From assembly GCF_002332425.1 (NCBI RefSeq), contig NZ_NRGS01000005.1:445777-509776 (forward strand): a DNA stretch of 64,000 nt. Reading direction: 5' to 3'. The notes under the pieces were generated by a model. The model was not told the DNA's origin. It worked only from the letters and a program-made list of their open reading frames with translations, and did not search any database. This DNA comes from Brachybacterium alimentarium (GTDB lineage: Bacteria > Actinomycetota > Actinomycetes > Actinomycetales > Dermabacteraceae). Position 1 is the first letter of the stretch, and every line of letters begins with the position of its first letter. Positions 55,942 through 63,809 of this stretch are shown piece after piece. Made by a program: the position numbers and the translations under genes.

Positions 55942-57503
55942 CGGCGCAGTCCGGAGATCCAGTGCTCGACGTCCTGGACCGTGCGCGGAGCCGCGGCCGA
56001 GAGGTTCTCGACGCCGTCGGCCGTGACCAGCACGTCGTCCTCGATGCGCACCCCGATGCCGCGGAGCTCCTCGGGCACCAGCAGGTCGTTCTCCTTGAAG
56101 TACAGCCCCGGCTCGATGGTGAAGACCATGCCGGGCTCGAGCTGCGCGTCGAGGTACATCTCGCGGCGAGCCTGGGCGCAGTCGTGCACGTCCATGCCCA
56201 GATGATGGCTGGTGCCGTGCGGCATCCAGCGACGGTGCCACTGGCCTTCGGGGGAGAGGCTCTGCGCGGCGGTGCCGGGCAGCAGCCCCCACTCCTCGAG
56301 GCGGGCTGCGAGGACCTCCATCGCGGCGGTGTGCAGATCACGGAAGAGCAGGCCCGGGCGGGCCACCGCGAAGGCGGCGTCGGCCGCTTCGAGCACGGCC
56401 TCGTAGACCCGGCGCTGGACCGGGGAGAACGTGCCGGACACGGGCAGCGTGCGGGTGACGTCGGCCGTGTAGAGGGAGTCGATCTCGACGCCGGCATCGA
56501 TCAGCACGAGCTCGTCGGCGCTCACGGCGCCGTCGTTGCGGGTCCAGTGCAGGGTGCAGGCGTGGTCGCCGGCGGCGGCGATGGTGTCATAGCCGACCCC
56601 GTTGCCGTCGAGCCGGGCGGCCGCTGCGAAGACGCCCTCGATGACGCGCTCGCCGCGGGAGTGGCCGACAGCCTCGGGCAGGCGCGCGATGACGTCCTCG
56701 AAGCCACGGATCGTGGCCGCGACGGCCTCGCGCATCTGGCGGATCTCGTACTCGTCCTTGACCAGGCGCTGCTCGCTCGCGACCTCCCTCAGCTGCGCGA
56801 ACTCCGCGTCGGCCTCGTCCCCGCCGGGCAGGGAGTTCTGCGCGCGGATCTCCTGGACCATCGACTCGACGGTCGCGTCCACGCCGGGCAGGATCGACAG
56901 CGACAGCTGGGCGCCGACGTCCTTGGCGAGATGGTCGCGCAGCTCGTCGATGTGGCGCACCTCGATGCCCAGCCGCTGGGAGGCCTCGACGACGGTGGGA
57001 CGACGCCCCACCCACATCTCGCCGTAGCGGGCGTCGGCGTAGAACTCGGAGGTGTCGAAGCCGGCGCGGGGCCGGAAGAAGTAGGTCGCCTCCGCGCGGT
57101 CGGGATCCTCGGCCGACGGCTCGACGACGAGCACGCTGTCGGGCTCCTCATCGGTGCCCAGCCCCGCGTAGTACGCGAACGCGGTGTCCGGACGGAAGGG
57201 GTAGTCGGTGTCGTTGGAGCGCACCTTCAGCACGCCGGCGGGCAGCACCAGCCGAGATGCCGGCAGGCGGCGCACGAGGGCATCACGACGGGCGGGCGTG
57301 AAGTCCGCGGCCTCACGGCGCTCGGCGTCGGGAACGGTCTCGTCCCATCCCGAGGAGATGAATTCTCGGAACTCGGAGTTCGTGGGGCGCTGGCTGCGCG
57401 AGTCGCCGCGGGACGCGAGGTCCCGGACGGCTTCGGCGTCGGCGCTGCCGGTGCTCGTGCGGTGCGTGCTCTGATCGGTGCTCTCGGTGCTCTCGGTGCT
57501 CAC
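55938..57503 (-). CDS. pepP: Xaa-Pro aminopeptidase (aminopeptidase P, M24 family)
   Basis: Removes N-terminal residues preceding proline. 521 residues, with a Ser/Thr-rich N-terminus of about 40. The aminopeptidase P N-domain (about 65-190, RNSDTDYPFR-like NDTDYPFRPDTAFAYYAGL) is followed by the pita-bread domain with all five dinuclear-metal ligands recognisable: the two Asp in DAGVEIDSLYTADVTRTLP, the His in GTSHHLGMDVHD, and the Glu residues in EPGLYF and RIEDDVLV. The GTG start has CGGAGGG ahead of it. First gene of a tightly packed minus-strand operon and divergent from the PHP gene. Confidence 0.95.
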   Translation of the reverse strand: MSTESTESTDQSTHRTSTGSADAEAVRDLASRGDSRSQRPTNSEFREFISSGWDETVPDAERREAADFTPARRDALVRRLPASRLVLPAGVLKVRSNDTDYPFRPDTAFAYYAGLGTDEEPDSVLVVEPSAEDPDRAEATYFFRPRAGFDTSEFYADARYGEMWVGRRPTVVEASQRLGIEVRHIDELRDHLAKDVGAQLSLSILPGVDATVESMVQEIRAQNSLPGGDEADAEFAQLREVASEQRLVKDEYEIRQMREAVAATIRGFEDVIARLPEAVGHSRGERVIEGVFAAAARLDGNGVGYDTIAAAGDHACTLHWTRNDGAVSADELVLIDAGVEIDSLYTADVTRTLPVSGTFSPVQRRVYEAVLEAADAAFAVARPGLLFRDLHTAAMEVLAARLEEWGLLPGTAAQSLSPEGQWHRRWMPHGTSHHLGMDVHDCAQARREMYLDAQLEPGMVFTIEPGLYFKENDLLVPEELRGIGVRIEDDVLVTADGVENLSAAAPRTVQDVEHWISGLRR

Positions 57504-57528
57504 CCTCCGATGATCTCACGGTGACGAC

Positions 57529-57534
57529 TACGCT
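57529..57534 (+). promoter_or_regulatory. Leaderless -10 element (TACGCT) of the PHP gene
   Basis: TACGCT, six bases (GGGCCT), then ATG at 57541. Only 37 bases separate this start from the divergent pepP start, so the two promoters overlap closely. Confidence 0.55.
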
Positions 57535-57540
57535 GGGCCT

Positions 57541-58422
57541 ATGAGTGAGCGTTCCATCTTCCACAGCACGGAGCGCATCGACCTGCATTCGCACACCAGC
57601 TGGTCGGACGGCACCTGCGACGTGGCAGGGCTGTTCGAGCAGGCCCGGGATGCCGGTCTGGACGTGCTGGCCCTCACCGACCACGACACGGTCGGCGGGT
57701 GGGCAGAGCTGCCCGCAGCGGTCGCCGCGACCGGTGTCTCCGCGGTGCCGGGCATCGAGGTCTCCAGCGAGCACGAGCGACTCTCGGTGCACGTGCTCGC
57801 GCTGCTGGTCGACCCTGATCCCCACAGCGATCTGGCGCGCGAGATGGCGCGTGCCCGGGACTCTCGCGTGGACCGTGCCCGGGACATGGTCGAACTGATC
57901 GCGAAGGACTATCCGATCAGCTGGGAGGACGTGCGCGCCCAGGCCGCGGGGGACGCCACCGTGATCGGGCGCCCCCATATCGCCGACGCCCTCGTGGCGC
58001 ACGGGGCGATCCCGGACCGCTCGGAGGCCTTCCGGGAGATCCTCAGCCCTTCGGGCCCGTATTACGTGCCGTACTACGCGCCCTCCCCGGTGGACGCGGT
58101 GCAGGCGATCCATGCTGCCGGCGGCGTCGCGCTCATCGCCCATCCCGGCTCGGTCACCCGGGATGCGTCCCTGCCGCTGGACCTGCTGGAGACCATGGTC
58201 GAGGCGGGGCTGGACGGCATCGAGGTCGATCACCGCGAGCACGACGAGGCCGAACGCGCCCGTCTGCGCGACTTCGCGGCCCGCCATGACCTGCTGATCA
58301 CGGGCGGCAGCGACTACCATGGCGCCGGCAAACCCAACCGGCTCGGAGAGAACCTCACGCAGCCGGACGTCCTGGCAGCGATCACCCACCGCGCCACGAG
58401 CAGCACTGAGGTCATCCGTTAA
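57541..58422 (+). CDS. PHP domain phosphoesterase (YciV/RNase AM-like)
   Basis: 293 residues. PHP metal motifs are complete: DLHSHTSWSDG, LTDHDTVGGW, the Glu of VPGIEVSSEH, HPGSVT and GSDYHGAGKPNRLG near the C-terminus. The closest characterised relatives are E. coli YciV (5'-3' exoribonuclease, RNase AM) and 3',5'-nucleotide phosphatases that act on pAp; either role is possible. Cytoplasmic. The MarC gene begins immediately after its stop, so the two are cotranscribed from a leaderless promoter. Confidence 0.9.
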   Translation: MSERSIFHSTERIDLHSHTSWSDGTCDVAGLFEQARDAGLDVLALTDHDTVGGWAELPAAVAATGVSAVPGIEVSSEHERLSVHVLALLVDPDPHSDLAREMARARDSRVDRARDMVELIAKDYPISWEDVRAQAAGDATVIGRPHIADALVAHGAIPDRSEAFREILSPSGPYYVPYYAPSPVDAVQAIHAAGGVALIAHPGSVTRDASLPLDLLETMVEAGLDGIEVDHREHDEAERARLRDFAARHDLLITGGSDYHGAGKPNRLGENLTQPDVLAAITHRATSSTEVIR

Positions 58423-59052
58423 GTGAACCTGGTCGATCTGAGCTTCCTCACGGGAGTGTTCGTCACCCTCTTCGTCATCACCGATCCTCCCGGAACGGTC
58501 CCGATCTTCCTCTCCCTGACCAGCACGATGGCCGCGAAGCAGCGGTCGCGGGCGGCTCTCGTGGCCGTCGCCGTGGCGATGCTGATCATCTCCGTGTTCG
58601 CCCTGTTCGGGCGCTTCATCCTCGACTACATGCACATCTCGCTGCCTGCGCTGCAGTTCTCCGGCGGCCTGCTGCTGCTGATCGTGGCGCTGCAGCTGCT
58701 CTCCGGCAAGGAGGGCGAGATGGCGGCGAACGAGGGCGTGAACGTCGCCCTGGTGCCGCTGGGCACGCCGCTGCTCGGCGGGCCCGGCGCGATCGTGGCT
58801 GTGATGCTCTTCGTGCAGCAGACCGGCGGACAGAGCGCCCGCATCATCTCGCTGGTGATCGCGATGGCGCTGATCGCCGCGACGATGTACATCGCGCTGC
58901 GCTTCGCGGGCGTGGTCGCCCGTGTGCTCGGCGACGGAGGCGTCACCCTGGTCACCCGGATCTCCGGCGTGCTGCTGGCGGCGATCAGCACTCAGATGAT
59001 CTTCGACGCGATCCATTCTTTCCTGATCAGCTGGGGCGTCGTCGCCGGCTGA
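58423..59052 (+). CDS. MarC family integral membrane protein
   Basis: 209 residues from a GTG that abuts the upstream stop codon. Six membrane segments. MarC features: FVTLFVITDPPGTVPIFLSLT at the start, LPALQFSGGLLLLIVALQLL, VPLGTPLLGGPGAIVAVML in the middle and ISGVLLAAISTQMIFDAI at the end. The function of this family is not settled; the old link to multiple antibiotic resistance has not held up. Followed by a short tandem repeat and a terminator. Confidence 0.93.
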   Translation: MNLVDLSFLTGVFVTLFVITDPPGTVPIFLSLTSTMAAKQRSRAALVAVAVAMLIISVFALFGRFILDYMHISLPALQFSGGLLLLIVALQLLSGKEGEMAANEGVNVALVPLGTPLLGGPGAIVAVMLFVQQTGGQSARIISLVIAMALIAATMYIALRFAGVVARVLGDGGVTLVTRISGVLLAAISTQMIFDAIHSFLISWGVVAG

Positions 59053-59066
59053 CCTCGCCCGGTCCT

Positions 59067-59112
59067 CGCGCACGAGAGGTCCCCGCGCACGAGAGGGTCC
59101 CGCGCACGAGAG
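59067..59112. repeat. Three tandem 17-base repeats with core CGCGCACGAGAG
   Basis: The 12-base core CGCGCACGAGAG occurs at 59067-59078, 59084-59095 and 59101-59112, exactly 17 bases apart. It lies between the marC stop and the terminator hairpin, so it would be in the 3' untranslated region. Confidence 0.8.
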
Positions 59113-59149
59113 CGGCCCCGGCCCGAGCAGATGCTCGGGCCGGGGCCGC
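59112..59149. terminator. Bidirectional terminator between marC and the DEAD-box helicase gene
   Basis: Arms GCGGCCCCGGCCCGAGC and GCTCGGGCCGGGGCCGC with a four-base loop, 15 bases beyond the convergent helicase stop. Very stable but without a T-run. Confidence 0.75.
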
Positions 59150-59163
59150 CGTCGTCAGGGGGA

Positions 59164-61023
59164 TCAGGAAGCGGAGCCGGATCCCTGCTGGCCGCCGCCA
59201 CGGCTGCGGCTGCGGCCGCCACGGGAACGACGACGACGGGGGCCGTCCTCGCCGGAGCTCTCGGAACCGCCGCCCTGGCCACGGGTCGACTCGCTGCCCT
59301 GGGCGCGGGCTCCTGACGAACTCGTCGAGCCCGACTCGTCGACGACCGCGCCGTTCACGCGACGCGTGCGCGAGCGCGACCGGGTGCGACGGGGACGATC
59401 GCTCGCACCCTCGCGCGACGGCGCCGCCTCGCCGGCACCCTCACGGGGAGCGCTGTCCTCACGAGGTGCACGTTCCTCGCGGGGCGCGCGGTTCTCACGA
59501 GGGGCGCGCTCCTGACGGGGTGCGGAGCTGCGGCCACCGCGGCCGCCGTCAGGGCCTCCACGGCTGCCGCCCCGACCGCCTTCACGGCTGCCGCTGCGGC
59601 CGCCGTCGCGACCGCCACGGCCGCTCTCACGACCGCCGCGGCCCGAATCGGGACCTCCGAGGTCCTCGAGGCGCTCCGCATCCAGACCGTCACGGGTGCG
59701 CCTGTCCTTGGGCAGCATGCCCTTGGCCTCGGTGGGGATGTCGAGATCGGTGAACAGGTGATCCGAGGTCGAATAGGTCTCGACGGCCTCGGCCGATTCC
59801 AGGCCCAGCTGGCGGGCGATGAGCCCCCAGCGCGCCAGGTCCTCCCAGTCCACGAAGGTCACCGCGGTGCCCTTCTTGCCCGCGCGGCCCGTGCGGCCGG
59901 TGCGGTGGAGGTACGTCTTGTCGTCGTCCGGGCAGTTCCAGTTCACGACATGGGTGACGTCGGTGACGTCGATGCCGCGGGCGGCGACATCGGTCGCCAC
60001 CAGCACATCGATCTTGCCGTTGCGGAAGGCGCGCAGCGCCTGCTCGCGGGCGCCCTGGCCGAGGTCGCCATGCAGCGGTGCCGCGGCGAAGCCGCGGTCC
60101 GCGAGGTCGCCGGCGACCCGGTCGGCCTGGCGCTTGGTGCGCATGAAGATGATCGAGAGACCGCGGCCACGGGCCTGCAGGATGCGGGCCATCACCTCGA
60201 TCTTGTCGAGCTGGTGGGCGCGGTAGACGACCTGCTTGATGTCGGCCTTGGTGCGGGCGCCGTCGTCGGGGTCCTGGGCACGGATGTGCGTGGGACGGCT
60301 CATGAACCGACGGGCCAGGGCCATGATCGGGCCGGGCATCGTGGCGGAGAAGAGCATCGTCTGGCGCGTGGTGGGCACGGCCTGCAGGAGCTTCTCGATG
60401 TCCTCGAGGAAGCCCAGATCGAGCATCTCGTCGGCCTCGTCGAGCACGGCGGTGCGCACCTGGGACAGGTCCAGGTACTTCTGACGCATCAGGTCGATGA
60501 GACGGCCCGGAGTGCCCACGACCACCTCGACGCCCTTCTCGAGGGCCTCGATCTGCGGCTCGTAGGCGCGGCCGCCGTAGACGGTGAGGATGCGCACGGG
60601 GCGCTTCGCCGAGGCGGCGATGAGATCCTCGGCCACCTGGACCGCGAGTTCACGGGTCGGCAGCACCACGAGGGCCTGGGGCTTCCCGATCGGACGATCG
60701 TGCGGATTGGGCTCGCCGGGGGCGATCGCGGCCTGCAGCAGCGGGATGCCGAAGCCCAGCGTCTTGCCCGTGCCGGTCTTCGCCTGACCGATGATGTCGC
60801 GACCGCGCAGGGCGATGGGAAGGGTCATCGACTGGATCGGGAAGGGATGGATGATCCCCTTCGCCGCCAGGGCATCGATGATGTCGGAGCGGACGTCGAA
60901 GTCCGCGAAGGTCTGCTGGGGCTCGACGACTGCGGCGGCCTCGGGGGTCGGGGTGCCGGAGCTCTGCTCGACGGCGGGGGAGGCCGACACGGCCTCTTCG
61001 GTGTGCGGGATGGTTTCAGGCAC
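59164..61023 (-). CDS. DEAD-box ATP-dependent RNA helicase
   Basis: 619 residues. Q motif FADFDVRSDIIDALAAKGIIHPFPIQSMTLPI, motif I AKTGTGKT (81-88), PTRELAVQ, GTPGRL, motif II DEAD, motif III SAT, then the helicase C domain with FMRTKRQAD, ATDVAARGID and motif VI HRTGRTGRAG. After about residue 440 comes a long basic tail rich in Arg-Gly (GGRESGRGGRDGGRSGSREG), resembling RGG boxes, which bind RNA. RhlE/CsdA-like roles in RNA decay or ribosome assembly are likely. The GTG at 61023 is the best start; a short MTRELNGA reading frame on the leader overlaps it. Confidence 0.93.
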   Translation of the reverse strand: MPETIPHTEEAVSASPAVEQSSGTPTPEAAAVVEPQQTFADFDVRSDIIDALAAKGIIHPFPIQSMTLPIALRGRDIIGQAKTGTGKTLGFGIPLLQAAIAPGEPNPHDRPIGKPQALVVLPTRELAVQVAEDLIAASAKRPVRILTVYGGRAYEPQIEALEKGVEVVVGTPGRLIDLMRQKYLDLSQVRTAVLDEADEMLDLGFLEDIEKLLQAVPTTRQTMLFSATMPGPIMALARRFMSRPTHIRAQDPDDGARTKADIKQVVYRAHQLDKIEVMARILQARGRGLSIIFMRTKRQADRVAGDLADRGFAAAPLHGDLGQGAREQALRAFRNGKIDVLVATDVAARGIDVTDVTHVVNWNCPDDDKTYLHRTGRTGRAGKKGTAVTFVDWEDLARWGLIARQLGLESAEAVETYSTSDHLFTDLDIPTEAKGMLPKDRRTRDGLDAERLEDLGGPDSGRGGRESGRGGRDGGRSGSREGGRGGSRGGPDGGRGGRSSAPRQERAPRENRAPREERAPREDSAPREGAGEAAPSREGASDRPRRTRSRSRTRRVNGAVVDESGSTSSSGARAQGSESTRGQGGGSESSGEDGPRRRRSRGGRSRSRGGGQQGSGSAS

Positions 61024-61056
61024 CGTTCAACTCTCTGGTCATGGATGTGCACTGCC

Positions 61057-61062
61057 ATGGTA
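61057..61062 (-). promoter_or_regulatory. -10 element (TACCAT) of the DEAD-box helicase gene
   Basis: TACCAT on the minus strand gives a leader of about 25-30 bases before the GTG at 61023. It overlaps the edge of the hairpin that follows the metallophosphoesterase gene. Confidence 0.4.
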
Positions 61063-61082
61063 GCCCCCGCCCCGTCGGGGGC
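61063..61082 (-). terminator. Hairpin after the metallophosphoesterase gene
   Basis: GCCCCCG (61063-61069) pairs with CGGGGGC (61076-61082) across a six-base loop, six bases beyond the minus-strand stop at 61089. Separates that gene from the helicase gene. Confidence 0.5.
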
Positions 61083-61088
61083 CCCGAA

Positions 61089-62738
61089 TCATTCCTCTCC
61101 GCCGTCGCTGACCTCGGGCAGCGGACTGCTCGGAGTGGTGGGCGTGACGCGTTCCTCGTCCGGCAGTCCCTCGCCCGGTTCGACCTCCTGCTCCTCGGGG
61201 ATCGGGGCCTCGGGGGTCTCGGCGCCCTCGGGCACCTCGAGCTCGGGAGCCTCGGGCGGCATCTGCGAGCGCTGGATGGAGACCGACACCAGGCCCAGAC
61301 CGCCCATGACGATGTCGTCGTAGGCGACGAGGCGTCTGGTGCTCTTGTCGAAATAGAGCATCCGGGCGGTGAGGTCCAGCGGATCGTCGCCCTGCAGCAC
61401 GGGGGCGACCCCGCCCGAGGCGAGCGCACCGCCGGTGGAGCCGACGGTGAACCAGTCCGTGCCCGAGCCGTCCCGGTCCAGCTCCACCTTGGAGGTGTGC
61501 ATGTGGCCGGACAGGACCAGCGGCACCCGTCCCTCCAGGCCCTGCGGCTGGGTCGGATCGTGCATCAGCGCGAGGTCGACCGGTGCCTCGGGGTGCTCCT
61601 CGTCATAGGCGGTGATGGTGTCGCCCAGCTGGAAGCCGCTCGCGGCCATCGCCTCGGTGCCGGCCTCCCAGCCGCCCGCGTCGGAGTCGTCGTCGGCCGC
61701 GAAGCGGGGGTCACCGATTCCGGCGATCCGCAGCCCGGCCACCGTGACGACCTCGTTCTGCACGACGGTCGCGTTGGGCTGCTCGGCGATCTTCGCCTCG
61801 GCGGCGGCGCCGTCATGGTTGCCGGCGACGAACACATAGGGGACGTCGAGCTCTCCGATCACGCTGAGCTGCTGGGTCTCCACCGGGGTGCCCCACGAGA
61901 CGATGTCGCCGGTGTCGATGACCAGGTCGATCGCGAACTGGGAGTTGAGCTGCTCGATGACGTCGTACGCCTGCGGGTTGTCATGGATGTCCGAGACATG
62001 GAGAACCGTCAGCAGATTCTCCTGGTCCAGCCCCACCGGCAGGGAGTCCGCCGCGATGTACAGGGCGGAGACCTGGCCCACGAACTCCGCGAGCGTGGAG
62101 CGATAGCTCTGGTAGTCCGCAGCGGTGGCCTGCCCGAGATCGGCGATATAGGTCGCCTGGGTGAGCAGGCCGTCGAACTTCGGCTGGTAGAGCGACTCCG
62201 GCTTGAACGTCACCGACGTCGCGACCACGCTCACTCCCACCAGCGCGACGGTGCAGCCTCCGGCGACCAGCGCGCGCCGGACGCGACGGAAGGTCAGGCC
62301 GACGGCGAGCCCGGCACCGGCGGCCGCGAACAGCGCATTGAGGGTCGCGTTCTTCGCGGCGGCCGCGGTGATCGCCTCGGGCGCGGTCTCCGTGAGCTCG
62401 GAGAAGCCGGTGTCGGAGTAGAACAGGGCCTCGGCCTTGGCAATGTCCACGCCCTGCACCCGCGCCTCGATGCGCACGGGAGCGGTGTGGGTGTCGAAGG
62501 AGACCTCGCCCACCGGGGGCAGCAGCATGACCGTCTCCGAGGACAGCGAGGGCTTCAGATGCACGCTCGCGGTCAGGGGTCCGATGTCGACCCGCGTCGC
62601 GGGGACCAGCATGATCCCGACGATCGCGCCCAGGATGGCGACCAGCGCCGTCGTGGTGACGTGGAGGATGCGGGCGTTGCGACGGCGCCGCCGGCGGCGC
62701 AGCGCAGAGTCCTCCTCAGAGGCCGTCTTCGTGGTCAT
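61089..62738 (-). CDS. Membrane-anchored metallophosphoesterase
   Basis: 549 residues. A basic N-terminus (RRRRRRRNAR) precedes a membrane segment (about 25-47); an extracytoplasmic domain of about 90 residues follows and a second membrane pair lies near 130-180. The C-terminal calcineurin-like domain has all five metal motifs: DIHDN, GDIVSWG, GNHDG, and later MHDPT and SGHMHTSK. The last 45 residues are a Pro/Glu-rich low-complexity tail. The substrate is unknown; a surface-exposed phosphoesterase acting on envelope polymers or nucleotides is plausible. Starts 15 bases after DUF3107 and is probably cotranscribed. Confidence 0.87.
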   Translation of the reverse strand: MTTKTASEEDSALRRRRRRRNARILHVTTTALVAILGAIVGIMLVPATRVDIGPLTASVHLKPSLSSETVMLLPPVGEVSFDTHTAPVRIEARVQGVDIAKAEALFYSDTGFSELTETAPEAITAAAAKNATLNALFAAAGAGLAVGLTFRRVRRALVAGGCTVALVGVSVVATSVTFKPESLYQPKFDGLLTQATYIADLGQATAADYQSYRSTLAEFVGQVSALYIAADSLPVGLDQENLLTVLHVSDIHDNPQAYDVIEQLNSQFAIDLVIDTGDIVSWGTPVETQQLSVIGELDVPYVFVAGNHDGAAAEAKIAEQPNATVVQNEVVTVAGLRIAGIGDPRFAADDDSDAGGWEAGTEAMAASGFQLGDTITAYDEEHPEAPVDLALMHDPTQPQGLEGRVPLVLSGHMHTSKVELDRDGSGTDWFTVGSTGGALASGGVAPVLQGDDPLDLTARMLYFDKSTRRLVAYDDIVMGGLGLVSVSIQRSQMPPEAPELEVPEGAETPEAPIPEEQEVEPGEGLPDEERVTPTTPSSPLPEVSDGGEE

Positions 62739-62753
62739 GCAGTGCCGGTCCGG

Positions 62754-62975
62754 TCAGCCCAGGAAGCCGACGCGACGGGGCTCCTCGGTGGAGAGCTCGG
62801 CGAAGGCCACCTTCGCTCCGGGGACCAGCACGGTGCGGCCCTTCTCGTCGACCAGGGTGACGGGCGAGCCGTCGGCGATGGCGGTGCTGAGGCGCTCGAG
62901 CAGCTCGTCGGTCTTCTCCGCGGACTCGATGACGATCTCACGGGGCGAGTGCTGGATGCCGATGCGGATCTCCAT
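62754..62975 (-). CDS. DUF3107 family protein
   Basis: 73 residues, an actinobacterial family (Rv3208A/TB9.4-like). MEIRIGIQHSPREIVIESAEKTDELLERL, then VTLVDEKGRTVLVPGAKVAFAEL and the typical ending RRVGFLG. The ATG at 62975 has a GGAGGGAAGG site. Function unknown. It lies between a TetR regulator and a phosphoesterase gene, in the same order relative to the TetR gene as in mycobacteria, as I recall. Confidence 0.93.
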   Translation of the reverse strand: MEIRIGIQHSPREIVIESAEKTDELLERLSTAIADGSPVTLVDEKGRTVLVPGAKVAFAELSTEEPRRVGFLG

Positions 62976-63034
62976 GGCGATGTCCTTCCCTCCGCCTCCA
63001 GGGCGGGGACGTCCGTTGCTGTGCGCTGGGAAGT

Positions 63035-63697
63035 CTACCCGTCGGCACCAGTGCGTGCGGTGCCGTCCGCTCCCAGCACAGAGCCCCCGATCTGGGGATT
63101 CTCCAGCGGGTCGAATCCGGTCAGTCCATGGACCATGTAGCTGGTCATCACCTGGAGGATCTCCTCGCGCTCGGCGTCGTCCGTCGCGGTGTCCAGCAGC
63201 AGCGCGGTGGTCTGGGTGTCGGCGAGCAGGCCGCGGCCGATGACCCGCGACTGCGTGGGGCTCATCCGGCGGCTGGCCATGAGGACGTCGGCGAGCTGGA
63301 CCGCCATCTGGTCGAGCACCTCGGCGGCGCGCTCGTGCACCGCGTCGGAGATCGCCTCGTTGCCGGTGAACAGGCGCAGCGAGTTCTGCACGGAGACCAG
63401 GTGGAAGAACCGCTCGAGTCCGTAGCGCACCCGCCCCGTCGTCTCCCCCTCGAAGTCGCCGATCGCCCGGACCCCCGCCAGCAGCTCGTCCGCGATGATG
63501 TCGATGACCTCGACGTACAGCGTCTCCTTGGAGCTGAAGTGCTGGTACAGCACGGGCTTGGTGACCCCGGCCGCTCCGGCGATGTCGTCCATCGAGGTCC
63601 CGTGGTAGCCCCGCTCGGTGAAGACACGGGTGGCGAGGTCCAGCAGCTGGGAGCGCCGCTGCGCTCGCGGCATCCGGGTGGTGGTTGAGGATGACAT
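63035..63697 (-). CDS. TetR family transcriptional regulator (Rv3208-like)
   Basis: 220 residues. The N-terminal helix-turn-helix (about 12-60) reads RRSQLLDLATRVFTERGYHGTSMDDIAGAAGVTKPVLYQHFSSKETLYVEVI. The C-terminal ligand and dimer domain is helical, with LLADTQTTALLLDTATDD. Located next to DUF3107 and divergent from a UvrD-like helicase gene, which matches Rv3208 and its surroundings in mycobacteria. A TAGAGT -10 lies about 50 bases upstream with a TGACT-N11-AGTCA element between it and the start. Ribosome-binding site GGAGGTC. Confidence 0.93.
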   Translation of the reverse strand: MSSSTTTRMPRAQRRSQLLDLATRVFTERGYHGTSMDDIAGAAGVTKPVLYQHFSSKETLYVEVIDIIADELLAGVRAIGDFEGETTGRVRYGLERFFHLVSVQNSLRLFTGNEAISDAVHERAAEVLDQMAVQLADVLMASRRMSPTQSRVIGRGLLADTQTTALLLDTATDDAEREEILQVMTSYMVHGLTGFDPLENPQIGGSVLGADGTARTGADG

Positions 63698-63717
63698 GGG
63701 GCCGACCTCCGGACGGA

Positions 63718-63738
63718 TGACTGGTTCGTAGTGAGTCA
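63718..63738. promoter_or_regulatory. Candidate TetR operator (TGACT-N11-AGTCA)
   Basis: Inverted repeat with five-base arms at 63718-63722 and 63734-63738, lying at the predicted transcription start of the TetR gene (-10 TAGAGT at 63743-63748 on the minus strand). Only the outer arms are symmetric. Autoregulation is inferred. Confidence 0.35.
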
Positions 63739-63809
63739 GAGCACTCTACCGCGACTGCCGGACACGCAGACGGGGTTCGGCTGTCAGCCCGGTGAGGTGC
63801 AATGGAGCC

